Part shown: piece by piece, positions 22,793-32,094 of the stretch
How the letters are laid out: each line of letters opens with the position of its first letter
Position numbering within the stretch: the stretch's first letter is position 1
Origin: Anniella stebbinsi
Taxonomy: Eukaryota > Chordata > Lepidosauria > Squamata > Anniellidae
Direction of reading: 5' to 3'
Assembly: GCA_029215795.1 (NCBI GenBank)
Contig: JARDYH010000005.1
Coordinates: 39,066,001 to 39,130,000, forward strand
DNA length: 64,000 bases
Position numbers and translations under genes: made by a program
The notes under the pieces: generated by a model
Database searches by the model: none
What the model saw: only the letters and a program-made list of their open reading frames with translations
Told to the model about the DNA's origin: nothing

Positions 22793-23368
22793 TTAGTCAC
22801 TCCCCCCCACACTACCTAGAATTACTTCCCTCAAACACCCCTGCAGATCCGTTAAGAAAATGTCATTTCCTTTGTTGGACAAATGAACTCCGTCCTGCCT
22901 ATACAGCTCCCTCCTGGAACGCTCAATCTTGGGGTGCCGCAGGCTTATGTCTCCATGCCCCACCAGATCCTTGTAAACCTCGGTGTTCACCCTTCTGCGG
23001 GCCCGCTCCAATGCCTTGATGTCAACCCCTCTTCCCCACGTAACTCGTGGGAGAATACAAGACCATATGATGCGGACCCCAGGCCAACGCATACGCAGGC
23101 TCTCCAAATCAGCCCGTATTTGCCATATGAGGGCCTTGCCTTTCAGCTGCCCCAAATCATTGCCCCCAAGATGGATGAGCAATATCTGCGGCCGAGCCAC
23201 AAACCGCTGCTGGTGCAATAATGTTGGAAGTAAACTTCCCCACCGCATGCCACGGCATCCACACCACTGAATATCAGCGTACTGGTCCAACCCAAGATGT
23301 ACTCCGTGACTCGACGTGGCGGCCCGCCTGCTGGCCCAAAATATCATACTATGGCCGCAGATGATCAC
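22793..23368 (-). CDS. SGNH/GDSL-type hydrolase of Ngaro copy 1
   Basis: A 191-residue frame of the SGNH hydrolase (esterase/lipase-like) fold, an accessory domain known from vertebrate Ngaro elements; its role in transposition is not settled. Visible blocks: GHS near the start (nucleophile Ser7, with His where the family usually has Asp), IHLGGNDLG (Gly68-Asn70), and DGVHLS (Asp159, His162) as the end of the catalytic triad. The frame begins at a GTG. There is no in-frame ATG before the catalytic serine, and upstream the frame stays open to the TAA that ends the recombinase, which is in the same frame. Translation as a recombinase extension by readthrough, or after splicing, is possible. The second element carries a 191-residue homologue. 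Confidence 0.85.
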   Translation of the reverse strand: MIICGHSMIFWASRRAATSSHGVHLGLDQYADIQWCGCRGMRWGSLLPTLLHQQRFVARPQILLIHLGGNDLGQLKGKALIWQIRADLESLRMRWPGVRIIWSCILPRVTWGRGVDIKALERARRRVNTEVYKDLVGHGDISLRHPKIERSRRELYRQDGVHLSNKGNDIFLTDLQGCLREVILGSVGGSD

Positions 23369-23419
23369 TTTCGGCTGGGTGAACCCTCTCCAAGGATCTA
23401 AGAATGAAACATGACAGCA

Positions 23420-24358
23420 TTACTTGCCGGCCATGGCCGTGCCACCATGCGGCAGCTGCCTCACGTATGCCCTAAACGCCCCCGAGCGCCATCTCCCCAC
23501 TGCCTGAATTTGTTGGTTAGTAAAACCTAATGAAGCGGCAGTTGATGCAGCCCCAATCCTAAATGAATGTGTGCCAAATTGCACATCGCTTAAACCTAAA
23601 CTCTTAAGCGCACGCTTCGTTATTGCCCAAAACTGGAACTTAGTCAATGGGGCAGCATCGCTGTGCGCAAACAAAACTCCCGGGCCATTACCTCTCAAGG
23701 CAATAAATTCACCTAAAGCCCTAACGGGGCATAACTCTGGACTTGATGCCGGGAACAACCGTACATCAAGACCTCTACCTAACTGATCCGTTTTGGATCG
23801 CCTTAAGCGGATGTGAACCTTGTCCGCCTCAATCTGCAAGTCCGAAAACTGCAGGGCCCTCCCAGACCGATCCTCTTTAGACCTGACTACTAGTTCAGAT
23901 ATCCGAAGTGCCCCAAAAAAAGCCGTCAAAGAAGCGGCATGAAACAGGGCAGCCTCAAACCCTGATTTACACAATGATGGCCATAAAGCCCTCAGTCCTA
24001 ACAGTATATTCGCAGATATAGGGGACCTCCTATCCGGGGTCCCTGGGGACCCGCGTGCCCAACCCCGTAAAGTACGCCGCACTCTAAAGTCCTCCGTATT
24101 ATCCTGTACCCCTTTTATTTTGGCCCAAAAAGCCAATGCCGCTAGTTTACCTCCTATAGTGCGTGCCCCAAGGCCCTTCCTGCGGGAGTAAACGCAAAAC
24201 TGTAAAATATGTTCAACCGGTATCGGCCACACCGGCTGTAACTGCGTGGTAGTCCGGAATGCTGCAAATTCCCTACCTGCCCGCCGGTAAGCAGCACTGG
24301 TGCTGGGGGCCAATGACTGCCACACCGCCTGTTCTACTTCGTCCCTCCAATCTGCCAA
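23420..24358 (-). CDS. Tyrosine recombinase of Ngaro copy 1
   Basis: A 312-residue integrase of the lambda/Cre class. It would join the circular DNA copy of the element to the genome by site-specific strand exchange. The N-terminal half (residues about 10-110) is a SAM-like DNA-binding domain. The catalytic residues are visible: Arg152 in LRISEL, Lys189, His264 and Arg267 in HSFR, Trp290 in GRW, and the nucleophile Tyr298. The frame opens inside the RT gene (open from 24442, an overlap of about 109 nt with RT) and contains no ATG before the catalytic domain; the coordinates start at a TTG. Expression by frameshifting from RT, or from a lost ATG near 24325 (GTG here, ATG in copy 2), are alternatives. 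Confidence 0.9.
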   Translation of the reverse strand: MADWRDEVEQAVWQSLAPSTSAAYRRAGREFAAFRTTTQLQPVWPIPVEHILQFCVYSRRKGLGARTIGGKLAALAFWAKIKGVQDNTEDFRVRRTLRGWARGSPGTPDRRSPISANILLGLRALWPSLCKSGFEAALFHAASLTAFFGALRISELVVRSKEDRSGRALQFSDLQIEADKVHIRLRRSKTDQLGRGLDVRLFPASSPELCPVRALGEFIALRGNGPGVLFAHSDAAPLTKFQFWAITKRALKSLGLSDVQFGTHSFRIGAASTAASLGFTNQQIQAVGRWRSGAFRAYVRQLPHGGTAMAGK

Positions 24359-26052
24359 AGTGCAGGAGGCATCTCCTCGGGTGTTTCCCGTGCCCAGGAA
24401 GCCAATTCCCGGAACCGCTGCACCTGATGACGCGATAAAGCGTCAGCGATATCATTGTTCATGCCTGGAATGTGCCGTGCTCTGAACAAGATATTACATT
24501 GAAGACAGTGCAAGGTGAATGCACGTACTACCCTCATCACCCTAGGATTGAGTGACGTCAATGTATTGATTACATGAACAGTTGCTTGATTGTCACACCA
24601 GAATTGAACCGTTGAATTTGCCAATTCAGATGCCCAAATATGCACTGCTACATATATTGGAAAGAATTCTAGTAACGTCAGGTCCTTACATAGACCCTCC
24701 GCCTTCCATTCTGCTGGCCATTGTTCCGCGCACCAGCGATCCTTCCAGATCACTCCAAACCCCCATGAGCCCGATGCGTCCGAATGGACCTGCATCTGTG
24801 CCCCTAGCAGTAATTCACGTCTCCAAAAGGAAACCCCATTGAAACTTTGCAGGAACTCCAACCAAACACCTATGTCTTCGCGCATGGGCCCAGTCATCCT
24901 AACCCGGTGATGTGGACAACGTAATCCTGACATTGCATTGCAAAATTGACGCAAAAAGGCGCGTCCTGGAGCAATGACCCTGCACGCAAAGTTCAGATGG
25001 CCTACCAGTTCCTGCAATTCCTTCAAAGAGATCTTTCTAGCACGTGATGTTTCCCTAAGCCTGTTGCCCAAGGCCACTAATTTCTCCATCGGTAACCGGC
25101 AACATTGATGGATAGAATCGATTTCGATCCCTAGAAACATGAGAGTCGTCACTGGACCCTCAGTTTTTTCATGCGCCAGTGGCACACCCAGCTCCTCCGC
25201 TAAATTGTGAAATTCTTGCATCAGAAATGAACACTTAGATGTCATTCCTGGCCCCGCAAACAGGAAGTCATCAAGATAATGAACGACTTCCTGCCCCCCC
25301 GTTCTATCCTTCAAGGCCCATTCCAAGAATGAACTGAATTTCTCGAACATTGCGCATGAGATAGAGCATCCCATGGGCAATGTCCTATCCACATAGTATT
25401 GATTTTTAAAAGAAAAACCCAATAGGTTGAAATCCCCAGGGTGTATCGGTAACAGGCGAAATGCGGCCTTAATGTCGCATTTTCCCATCAAGGCACCCAC
25501 TCCTTGCCTCCTCACCATGGCCACCGCCGAATCAAAGGATGCATATTTTACAGAACACAAGTGTTCCGGTATAGCATCATTTACTGATGTCCCTTTAGGG
25601 AAAGATAGATTATGAATCAATCTATACTCCCCCGGGGTCTTTTTGGGCACTATGCCTAAGGGCGAGACTCTTAATAGTGGCAGTGGCGGCCTAGCATACG
25701 GGCCTACCACCCTACCTGCAACAATTTCCTTCTGAATTTTCTGCTGTACCAAAAGTCCCATAGAATCAATTGATTTTTGATTCCGTGAAACAGAGGCAAA
25801 CCTGGGCCCCTGGCAAGGGATGCGGAAGCCAAATGTGAAACCCTCATCTAAGTATACCGCATCTAGCCTCTTCGGATATCGAACCAATAGACGCTTAAGT
25901 TGTTCTAGTCTGATCGGGCTGGGACCCTTTTGGAGGAGGCGGCTGTCCGCCCTGTCTTCTGGGCCCTTGTCCTCCTCTATTGTTCCCTCTCCCACTCTTA
26001 TTTCTTGGGCAGCTGGATGCAGGGTGGTGTCCCGCGCATATGGAACACTCAT
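24334..26052 (-). CDS. Reverse transcriptase / RNase H of Ngaro copy 1
   Basis: A 572-residue polyprotein that copies the element RNA into DNA and removes the RNA strand. Numbering from Met at 26052: RT motif A (KCDIKAAF, Asp193), the LPMGCSISCAMFEKF region, and the catalytic YLDD box (259-262). The RNase H domain follows, with HSDAS (Asp425), Glu462, CDNQAT (Asp487) and DALS (Asp537). The frame is open 135 bases further upstream, but I start at 26052 because that Met aligns with the first Met of copy 2 and the extra 45 residues are the shadow of gag's zinc-finger region. It overlaps gag by 158 nt in the +1 frame. Confidence 0.92.
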   Translation of the reverse strand: MSVPYARDTTLHPAAQEIRVGEGTIEEDKGPEDRADSRLLQKGPSPIRLEQLKRLLVRYPKRLDAVYLDEGFTFGFRIPCQGPRFASVSRNQKSIDSMGLLVQQKIQKEIVAGRVVGPYARPPLPLLRVSPLGIVPKKTPGEYRLIHNLSFPKGTSVNDAIPEHLCSVKYASFDSAVAMVRRQGVGALMGKCDIKAAFRLLPIHPGDFNLLGFSFKNQYYVDRTLPMGCSISCAMFEKFSSFLEWALKDRTGGQEVVHYLDDFLFAGPGMTSKCSFLMQEFHNLAEELGVPLAHEKTEGPVTTLMFLGIEIDSIHQCCRLPMEKLVALGNRLRETSRARKISLKELQELVGHLNFACRVIAPGRAFLRQFCNAMSGLRCPHHRVRMTGPMREDIGVWLEFLQSFNGVSFWRRELLLGAQMQVHSDASGSWGFGVIWKDRWCAEQWPAEWKAEGLCKDLTLLEFFPIYVAVHIWASELANSTVQFWCDNQATVHVINTLTSLNPRVMRVVRAFTLHCLQCNILFRARHIPGMNNDIADALSRHQVQRFRELASWARETPEEMPPALWQIGGTK

Positions 26053-27592
26053 GTCTGTACCTACAAGGTGAACGCGTGCACAGCCCCCGCGCAGTAAACT
26101 CCCAACAGGGCTGACGGGATTGAACCCCCTGCCCCGCACTACCCTTGTAGGTAGTGACGGGTTGCACTTTAGCCACGATGTGGCCACTATCAGCTCTTTC
26201 CCCTACTCCAGGTCTTGCTGGCGTCATATATTGCAGCCATAAATCCTGATCTTTGGCGTCCCATCTAAGAGTGTGATCAAATGCCGCTCTTCTACGGAAC
26301 GACTCATCATAGGAAATCCAAGCCCCGCCTTCATATTCTGAATAAGCTCGATAGATAATATCGAGATATTTAGTCAGAATTATGCCCTTGTGGGGAAAGC
26401 GTTGCTGAACAACGCCCATATAAATGAGGAACCCGGGCAACCAGTTAGCCCACGTCCTTGCCACCCTCTTTTTCCTTAATCTCTCTGCCTCTTTGTCAAT
26501 GGTCCTATCTTTTTCATTATGTTCCAGTTCCCTGAACAACAGGGCGAATATGTCCATATATTCCCCTTTCCAAATCTTCTCCCTGGTGGTGCCAAGGAGA
26601 TGATACCCTAAAGGGGCAGCAGTGCTCCCAGAAGGGATCGCACCGCGATCCGCCCCTTCGTACGGATCTCCTATCACCTGCCCTACGCTTACAGGCTTCG
26701 AAGAGTCAGAGCCTGCTGGTCCTTGCCACACTGCAACACACGCGGCTTCAGGAGAAACTGCTCCCAGATCACCTGACACCGTGCCTGTCCGCGAAGGTGT
26801 CCCAGCATTACTTGCAATGGTGCTACCCATTGCAGGACCCCCAGCCGCAACAGGCACAGCGGCCGGCATGGGATCGCTCCCTGAAGGATTTAACAACGTA
26901 ATCCCACCCCCTGATCCTAGTAAATTAGAGTTCTGCTGTCCACTAGGTGCTACTCGTTCTTGCTGCTTGCCTGCCTGCCCAGGAGTCATATGTGATTCTG
27001 TGTTAGGATTGCACCCAAACCAACCCCCAGTACTGTTGTGAGCTGCCCCTGTGTTTGGCGTAGACCAACTTGCTCCCGCAAACCATGGGTGCCAACCCCA
27101 TGGAAAGGGAAAGGCCCCCATGGTCTGCGGCAGGGCTGCACTGTGTTGTGTACTGCACTCACCCTGTGCTCGTGGTTGAACTCCCTGCTCCGCCAGCACT
27201 GGCAGTGTCACGCTTCCTGGGAGGAGTTGTCTATGAGGTTCACACGGAAGTGACTGGAAGACAGCTGAATCCTGACTCTGCTCCCCTCGCGCAGGCTCCT
27301 GACCGCTGTCCTGCATTGTGGATGCCTCGATGGCGTCCATTCTATTAGAGAGGGAAAGCATTAAATCCTCCTGCCTTTGACTCCTAGTCCTAAGTGCTCC
27401 TCCTACAGGTGGATCCCCACCAGGTATCCCTTGCCTTTCTTCCATTGCCTGCATTCTGGCTACTAATACTGCCAGGCGAGGATCCATTTCCTCATCAGAA
27501 AACGATTCATGTCTTTCTCTCACACGCTTTTGTGTCGGGCGAGGCGCTCTTCCCTTGCCCTTAGCGCCACTTACACCTTTCTTTGAGGGCAT
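25895..27592 (-). CDS. Gag-like protein of Ngaro copy 1
   Basis: A 565-residue protein starting at an ATG, with a basic N-terminus (MPSKKGVSGAKGKGR). It has a long Pro/Gly/Ser-rich middle, a conserved block near residues 370-470 (VARTWANWLPGFLIY), and a C-terminal double zinc-binding region. That region has a CCCH-type Cys496-Cys505-Cys510-His514 and a CCHC knuckle-like Cys516-Cys519-His523-Cys528, followed by a Gly/Arg/Pro-rich tail. The likely role is RNA binding and particle formation, inferred from position and zinc fingers. The homologue in copy 2 is broken by a stop. Confidence 0.85.
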   Translation of the reverse strand: MPSKKGVSGAKGKGRAPRPTQKRVRERHESFSDEEMDPRLAVLVARMQAMEERQGIPGGDPPVGGALRTRSQRQEDLMLSLSNRMDAIEASTMQDSGQEPARGEQSQDSAVFQSLPCEPHRQLLPGSVTLPVLAEQGVQPRAQGECSTQHSAALPQTMGAFPFPWGWHPWFAGASWSTPNTGAAHNSTGGWFGCNPNTESHMTPGQAGKQQERVAPSGQQNSNLLGSGGGITLLNPSGSDPMPAAVPVAAGGPAMGSTIASNAGTPSRTGTVSGDLGAVSPEAACVAVWQGPAGSDSSKPVSVGQVIGDPYEGADRGAIPSGSTAAPLGYHLLGTTREKIWKGEYMDIFALLFRELEHNEKDRTIDKEAERLRKKRVARTWANWLPGFLIYMGVVQQRFPHKGIILTKYLDIIYRAYSEYEGGAWISYDESFRRRAAFDHTLRWDAKDQDLWLQYMTPARPGVGERADSGHIVAKVQPVTTYKGSAGQGVQSRQPCWEFTARGLCTRSPCRYRHECSICAGHHPASSCPRNKSGRGNNRGGQGPRRQGGQPPPPKGSQPDQTRTT

Positions 27593-28761
27593 TATGATAA
27601 CCTCCTCTCAGTAATTTGTCAAGATCAAATCAACTAATAAAGAAGTCTCAGTATATGTATATAAGGGTAAGTATATGTATATATCCCAGAAATCTCCAAT
27701 TAGTCGCTATATATATATATATATATATATATTATTTTATTATTATTATTATTATTATTATTTTATTTATTTATTTTTGATATTGTAATATTATTATTAA
27801 TGAGTTATATGGGTCACAATCCTTGTGAAAGGCACTGTACCCGTGTACTGCCATGATTCAGCCTTTAAAACTGGCTAAGCTGCATCCTCTCACACACAGA
27901 AACAAATAGGTGAAGGCACAGGGGCTGCCACACAGGGACCTTCCTAAATTGTGGTTGGGGCGGGGAGTTTGCAGTAGTAGAATTCGTCCCCTCCAATACT
28001 GCGCAATCTGTCACACCCGGGCCCCACTTGACACGCGCCAAAATTGCCCAGCGCGAGCAGGGACTCGCGTCTCCAGCCGCTCAGAGGCTGCTCAGGCCGT
28101 CCCCAGCACTTGCCAGGCGGGAACAGAAGCCCCGCCCACATCCAAAAGAACTTGCCCCCCTTTGCAATGGAGCGCGAAGCCCTCCCGGCCGGGCTCACAC
28201 CCCGCCCGAGGCTCCTCGCGCACAAGCGGATCGCCTCAACGGCCGCTCCCGAGGCCGTCCAAACGAAGCGCAAGGCACGACACTCGCCCCGCCGGGCTCA
28301 CGCGCCGCCCACAACACCCCGCGCGCCAAGCAGCTCGCCTCTGCGGCCGTTCCAAACGCTGCTAAAAGTAAGCGCCGGGCGCGACACTCGCCGAGGAAGG
28401 CCTACACCAGGGTAGGCGAAACCCTCCCCCGACACCAAACCTCTTGATCTGGTGGGATGGGTCCTCCCTCCCCCACCCACAGCCCGCCTCTGCGGCCCCT
28501 CACAAGCCACTCAAAGGAAGCACCGGGCGCGACGCTCGCCAAGCCGAGCTCACAGCCCGCCCGCGCCCCCCCCCCAACCGAGGGGGTTCACTACTGCGCC
28601 CTGGTCTGGTGGGATGGGTCCCCCCTCCCCAGCTCCCTTCTCCCAGGGCTCCCGCGGTCCGTGATCCCACGGTCCGCCGCAACCTGCGGCCCACAAGGCC
28701 TCGTCGGCTCTTCCTGGCTGCCCCGCGTCCACCGTCGCCGAAGAGCAGCCGAAGAGCAGCA
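27593..28761 (-). promoter_or_regulatory. CpG-rich 5' leader of Ngaro copy 1
   Basis: The gag-proximal part holds (TA)n and (ATT)n microsatellites (27711-27770). The distal part (about 28000-28760) is very GC- and CpG-rich and contains about three degenerate tandem units sharing cgggcgcgacactcgcc (ends near 28293, 28391 and 28540). No domain is evident in its frames. It is probably promoter or leader sequence of the element. Confidence 0.6.
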
Positions 28762-28940
28762 GCAGCCGTTGAAAGAGGTGGAGGGAGGCCTGCAGCTTGC
28801 TTAAATAGCTGCAGCTCCCTCCATGGCGTGGCGCCATATGAAGCGGCCAATAGGCTGCCTCCACGCCTCGTCTCTTTCCCCCACACCGCAATTGGCCCCC
28901 ACCGCGCCCAGGCATGGCCGGGCACGGATCTGAGGGCACT
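28762..28940 (-). repeat. Ngaro copy 1: 5' terminal repeat
   Basis: 179 bp with no difference seen from 22181-22359. On the sense strand it carries a TATA-like CTATTTAAGC (28799-28808) and CCAAT/ATTGG boxes, so it may include the promoter. Confidence 0.85.
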
Positions 28941-29175
28941 AGTTCCCGGTGAAATTCCCTCTTCATCACAACAGTTAAAGTTGCAGGGACCCTGCCTTCT
29001 TTTGTATATGGTCACTCTAGTATAGTGCCTGCACCTTTAACTGTTGTGATGAAGAGGGAATATCACCAGGAACTAATTGCATACAAATGACACTAGCTGA
29101 AATTCCCTTTTCTCTACAACTGTTAAAGTTACATGAGCCCTGTCCTCCTTTTCATATGGTCAGCCTAGTCAAACA

Positions 29176-29565
29176 AAACCACATTCTTGGGAGGCTTCCA
29201 GGAGCACACTTTTGTGGCAATGGGGGTGACAAAAAAGGCCAGAGGACCCAAATACAACATGACCAGTTTGGGACAGAGGCATAAAAGTGTCAGCATCAGA
29301 TAGACCAGCACTAATATTTTCTTATGTGCTTTTAAACCTGGGACCCAAATTGTCTTGGATCCTCCTGGTCTAAACATAAATTTGTAAGATTCTTGAAATG
29401 TGGCAAGATGAGGAAGAGTTATCATGGAAAATGAGAAGAGAAATGGATATCTTGATACAAGTATTTTCAGACTTGTCCATTCATTCAAACCCTGCATATT
29501 AGGCAGCAAACCCACCCAGAGAGAATGAATAAAGTTTAAGAGGTGAATTGAGAAAAGGCTCGCTT
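29176..29565. other. Unassigned sequence between two MITEs
   Basis: No gene recognised; the 116-aa minus-strand frame has no recognisable domain. Confidence 0.45.
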
Positions 29566-29573
29566 ATTTTAAA

Positions 29574-29892
29574 TAGGCTGACCATCTGAAAAGGAGGACA
29601 GGGCTCCTGTAACTTTAACAGTTGTAGAGAAAAGGGAATTTCAGCCAGTGTCATTTGTATGCAATCAGTTCCTGGTGAAATTCCCTCTTCATCACAACAG
29701 TTAAAGTTGCAGGGGCCTTGCCTTCTTTTGTATCTGTCACTCTAGTATAGTGCCTGCAACTTTAACTGTTGTGATGAAGAGGGAATTTCACCAGGAACTA
29801 ATTGCATACAAATTACCCTGGCTGAAATTCCCTGTTCTCTACAACTGTTAAAGTTACAGGAGCCCTGTCCTCCTTTTCATATGGTCAGCCTA
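29574..29892. mobile_element. hAT-like palindromic MITE
   Basis: Ends TAGGCTGACCATC and ATATGGTCAGCCT(A). An exact attttaaa occurs at 29566-29573 and 29892-29899, an 8-bp duplication (the right boundary shifts by one base). The interior matches the 13321 copy closely. Confidence 0.85.
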
Positions 29893-29900
29893 TTTTAAAA

Positions 29901-30840
29901 GCACCATATGCACTACTGCATAAGCTTCTGTTTTTTTTTCCAATTGGAACAGAAGAATGAAATATATAAAGACATGAGAGGGGCTTAGGACAACAAATAC
30001 ATAAAGACACTGGGGACAAAATATGTAGTTAAACATTCAACTTCTACATGCATTGATATTAGATGCAGATGTGGCATATTTTTAACTGCCATGTAAAATA
30101 ATATAGAAATATATGTAGATGACATTTTAAACAAGATATATGGTATGAGAAAGTGGAGCTTAGTTGATGCAAGAGAGAATGTTGCCAGCAAGGAAACTTT
30201 TTCCAAATTTGCTGGAACTTCCTTAGAGTTCAGAGATATTACTTTCAATCACATAAAAACTATAAATAAATATAACACACCCATGGGTCCCAGGGCAATT
30301 TTCCAATATCTGCATTCCTAAACATACTTGGTAGGGAATAAGTTCCATGGAATTCAGTAGAACCGATTCCTGAGTAAACATGCTTAAGATTATGATGCAC
30401 ATTAGAAGGCTACATACACCCTTACAGCAGCTTAAAAATAATTATAAATACATAAATATGGACAGTGACCAAATCCCACAGTTTAGGGTAGAGTTCATAT
30501 CCCCCCACTACTGACAGCAGCCAAAATGGCAATGCAGTGGAAGAGTATTCCCTCAATATGCTGGTGCTCTGGTAAAATTTGGAATCTCCTTGCTATAGAC
30601 AAATTCGCCTTAAAGACATATAGGTTCATATGAAGGAAGACTTAGTTTCTGTTTTTTATTATTTATCATGAACACATCAAGCTGCCAACAGAAATGATGT
30701 GTCCATTTCTTTAATGAGTTGTCCTCGGGCTGCTCCCATTAATAATGGAATAAGATAAACTGATGGGATCTGAGCTAGTGGTGAACCACCAATAAAGAGA
30801 ACTTGGTGTTGTCATGAACAGATCTATGAAAATATCGACC
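29901..30840. other. Unassigned AT-rich sequence
   Basis: No gene recognised. Confidence 0.45.
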
Positions 30841-30919
30841 CACTGTGTCGCTGCTGCTTAAAAAAATGTGGGGGGGGGGGAGAGGCAAACTCCATTTTAT
30901 GCATAATTAGAAAGGGAAT

Positions 30920-31565
30920 TAAGAATAAAACTGCCAATAGCATACTGCCGTCATATAAATCTATGATGCAACCACACTTGGGATACTGTGTACAGTTCTG
31001 GTCACTGCACCTAAAAAAAAAAAAGGTAATGTAGAGCTGGAAAAAGTGCAGAAAAGGACAATTAAAATGATCAAGAGGCTAGAGCATCACCCCTATGAGG
31101 TAAGGTTTCAACAGCTGTGACTGTTTAGCATAGAAAAGAGGAGAGTAAGAACAGGTGTACAAAATATGCATGATGTGGAGAATGTGATAGGGACACACTT
31201 TTCTCCCTCTCTCATAATACTAGGATCCAAAGGGGTCGCCCCATGAAGCTGATTGGTGGGAGATTTGGGACAGATAAAAATAATTACTTCTTCACACAAT
31301 GCATTGTCAAACTATGGAATTTGATACCACAAGACATAGCGATGGCTACCAATTTTGATGGCTTTAAAAGGAGAAGGCTATGATTGGCCAGTAGCCGAGG
31401 CAGTAAGCCTATGTACGCCAGTTGCTAGGGAACATGGGTGGGAGGGTGCTGTTACACCTATGTCCTGCCTGAGTTTCCTTTGGGCAGCTGGTTGGCCACT
31501 GTGTGAACAGAATGATCGATTAAATGAATCTTTGGTCTGATCCAGCGTGGCTTTATGTTCTTATG
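30920..31565 (+). mobile_element. Interspersed retroposon remnant (aagaacataa family)
   Basis: A diverged segment resembling a long retroposon tail. It contains aatgatcaagaggctagagc, gatggctttaaaaggagaag, gcagctggttggccactgtg and tggctttatgttcttatga. The last part is the reverse complement of 11399-11480, and the gatggctttaaa block recurs at 57862. Probably LINE-derived; the class is not settled. Confidence 0.45.
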
Positions 31566-32094
31566 AGATAAAATCCTGAAGTTCACTGTTCACTACTTTT
31601 TTTTTTCTCCAGCTGATTTTGTTCAGTATCTTTTGTAACTCTGTACAAAAATGGAAAAAGAAAGAGAAAGATTTAATGGTGTAATTTTTTAAAAACACCA
31701 TTGTAGCCAGGGGGGTTGTAAAAGTGCAGACATACAGTTACTCTGACTAGAGTGGAAAACTGTCATCAAAGTCAATCAGAAGACATCTTTCTCCCTTGGT
31801 GCATCTTAGCTAAAGGTATCAAGTGAAAAATAGTATCAGATCTTAAACTGTGCTTTGGAAGTTTAATGAATAGTAGAGTGATTAGAGGTCAGATTTTCAT
31901 GTCAATCGCTTTGGAGTTCTGCCCAGAAGGAATCTGACAAATAATACCCGGAGGCTAATAGAGATCACAGAAGCTAAGGCCATGTAGATGGAAGCATTTG
32001 ATCTACCAGTTGAGAATATTACAGGGCACTTTTGACAGTGCCAAACAATGCTAATGGTTTTTGGGCAGGTGATCTCTTCTGGCAGAGTACGCAG
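31566..32094. other. Unassigned sequence
   Basis: No gene recognised. Confidence 0.45.

Larger units (their letters stand above)
21571..28940 (-). mobile_element. Complete Ngaro-type (DIRS-order) retrotransposon, copy 1
   Basis: A 7,370-bp minus-strand element. In its own sense direction the order is: 179-bp 5' repeat, CpG-rich leader, gag, RT/RNase H, tyrosine recombinase, SGNH hydrolase, 412-bp repeat, second 179-bp repeat, 198-bp spacer, second 412-bp repeat. This split-direct-repeat plan, together with the hydrolase, is characteristic of the Ngaro group. There is no target-site duplication, as expected for tyrosine-recombinase integration. All four frames are open and the repeat pairs are almost identical, so it appears recent. 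Activity cannot be judged from sequence alone. Confidence 0.92.
21470..29175. mobile_element. hAT-like MITE interrupted by the first Ngaro element
   Basis: The MITE's left part is 21478-21570 and its right part is 28941-29167. The outer ends are TAGGCTGACCATATG and CATATGGTCAGCCTA. A perfect 8-bp duplication, gtcaaaca, flanks the pair (21470-21477 and 29168-29175), which shows that the two parts are one hAT-like insertion. Its left half stops at gtatgctatt and its right half resumes agttcccgg; intact copies read gtatgcaattagttcctgg. Confidence 0.9.

Noticed and set aside
26053..26187. Upstream 45 residues of the RT frame in Ngaro copy 1
   Set aside because: They are the out-of-frame shadow of gag's zinc-finger region and have no counterpart before the first Met of copy 2.
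28028..29025. Frames of 123-193 aa in the Ngaro copy 1 leader
   Set aside because: Open because of GC content and run into the MITE; no conserved counterpart in copy 2.
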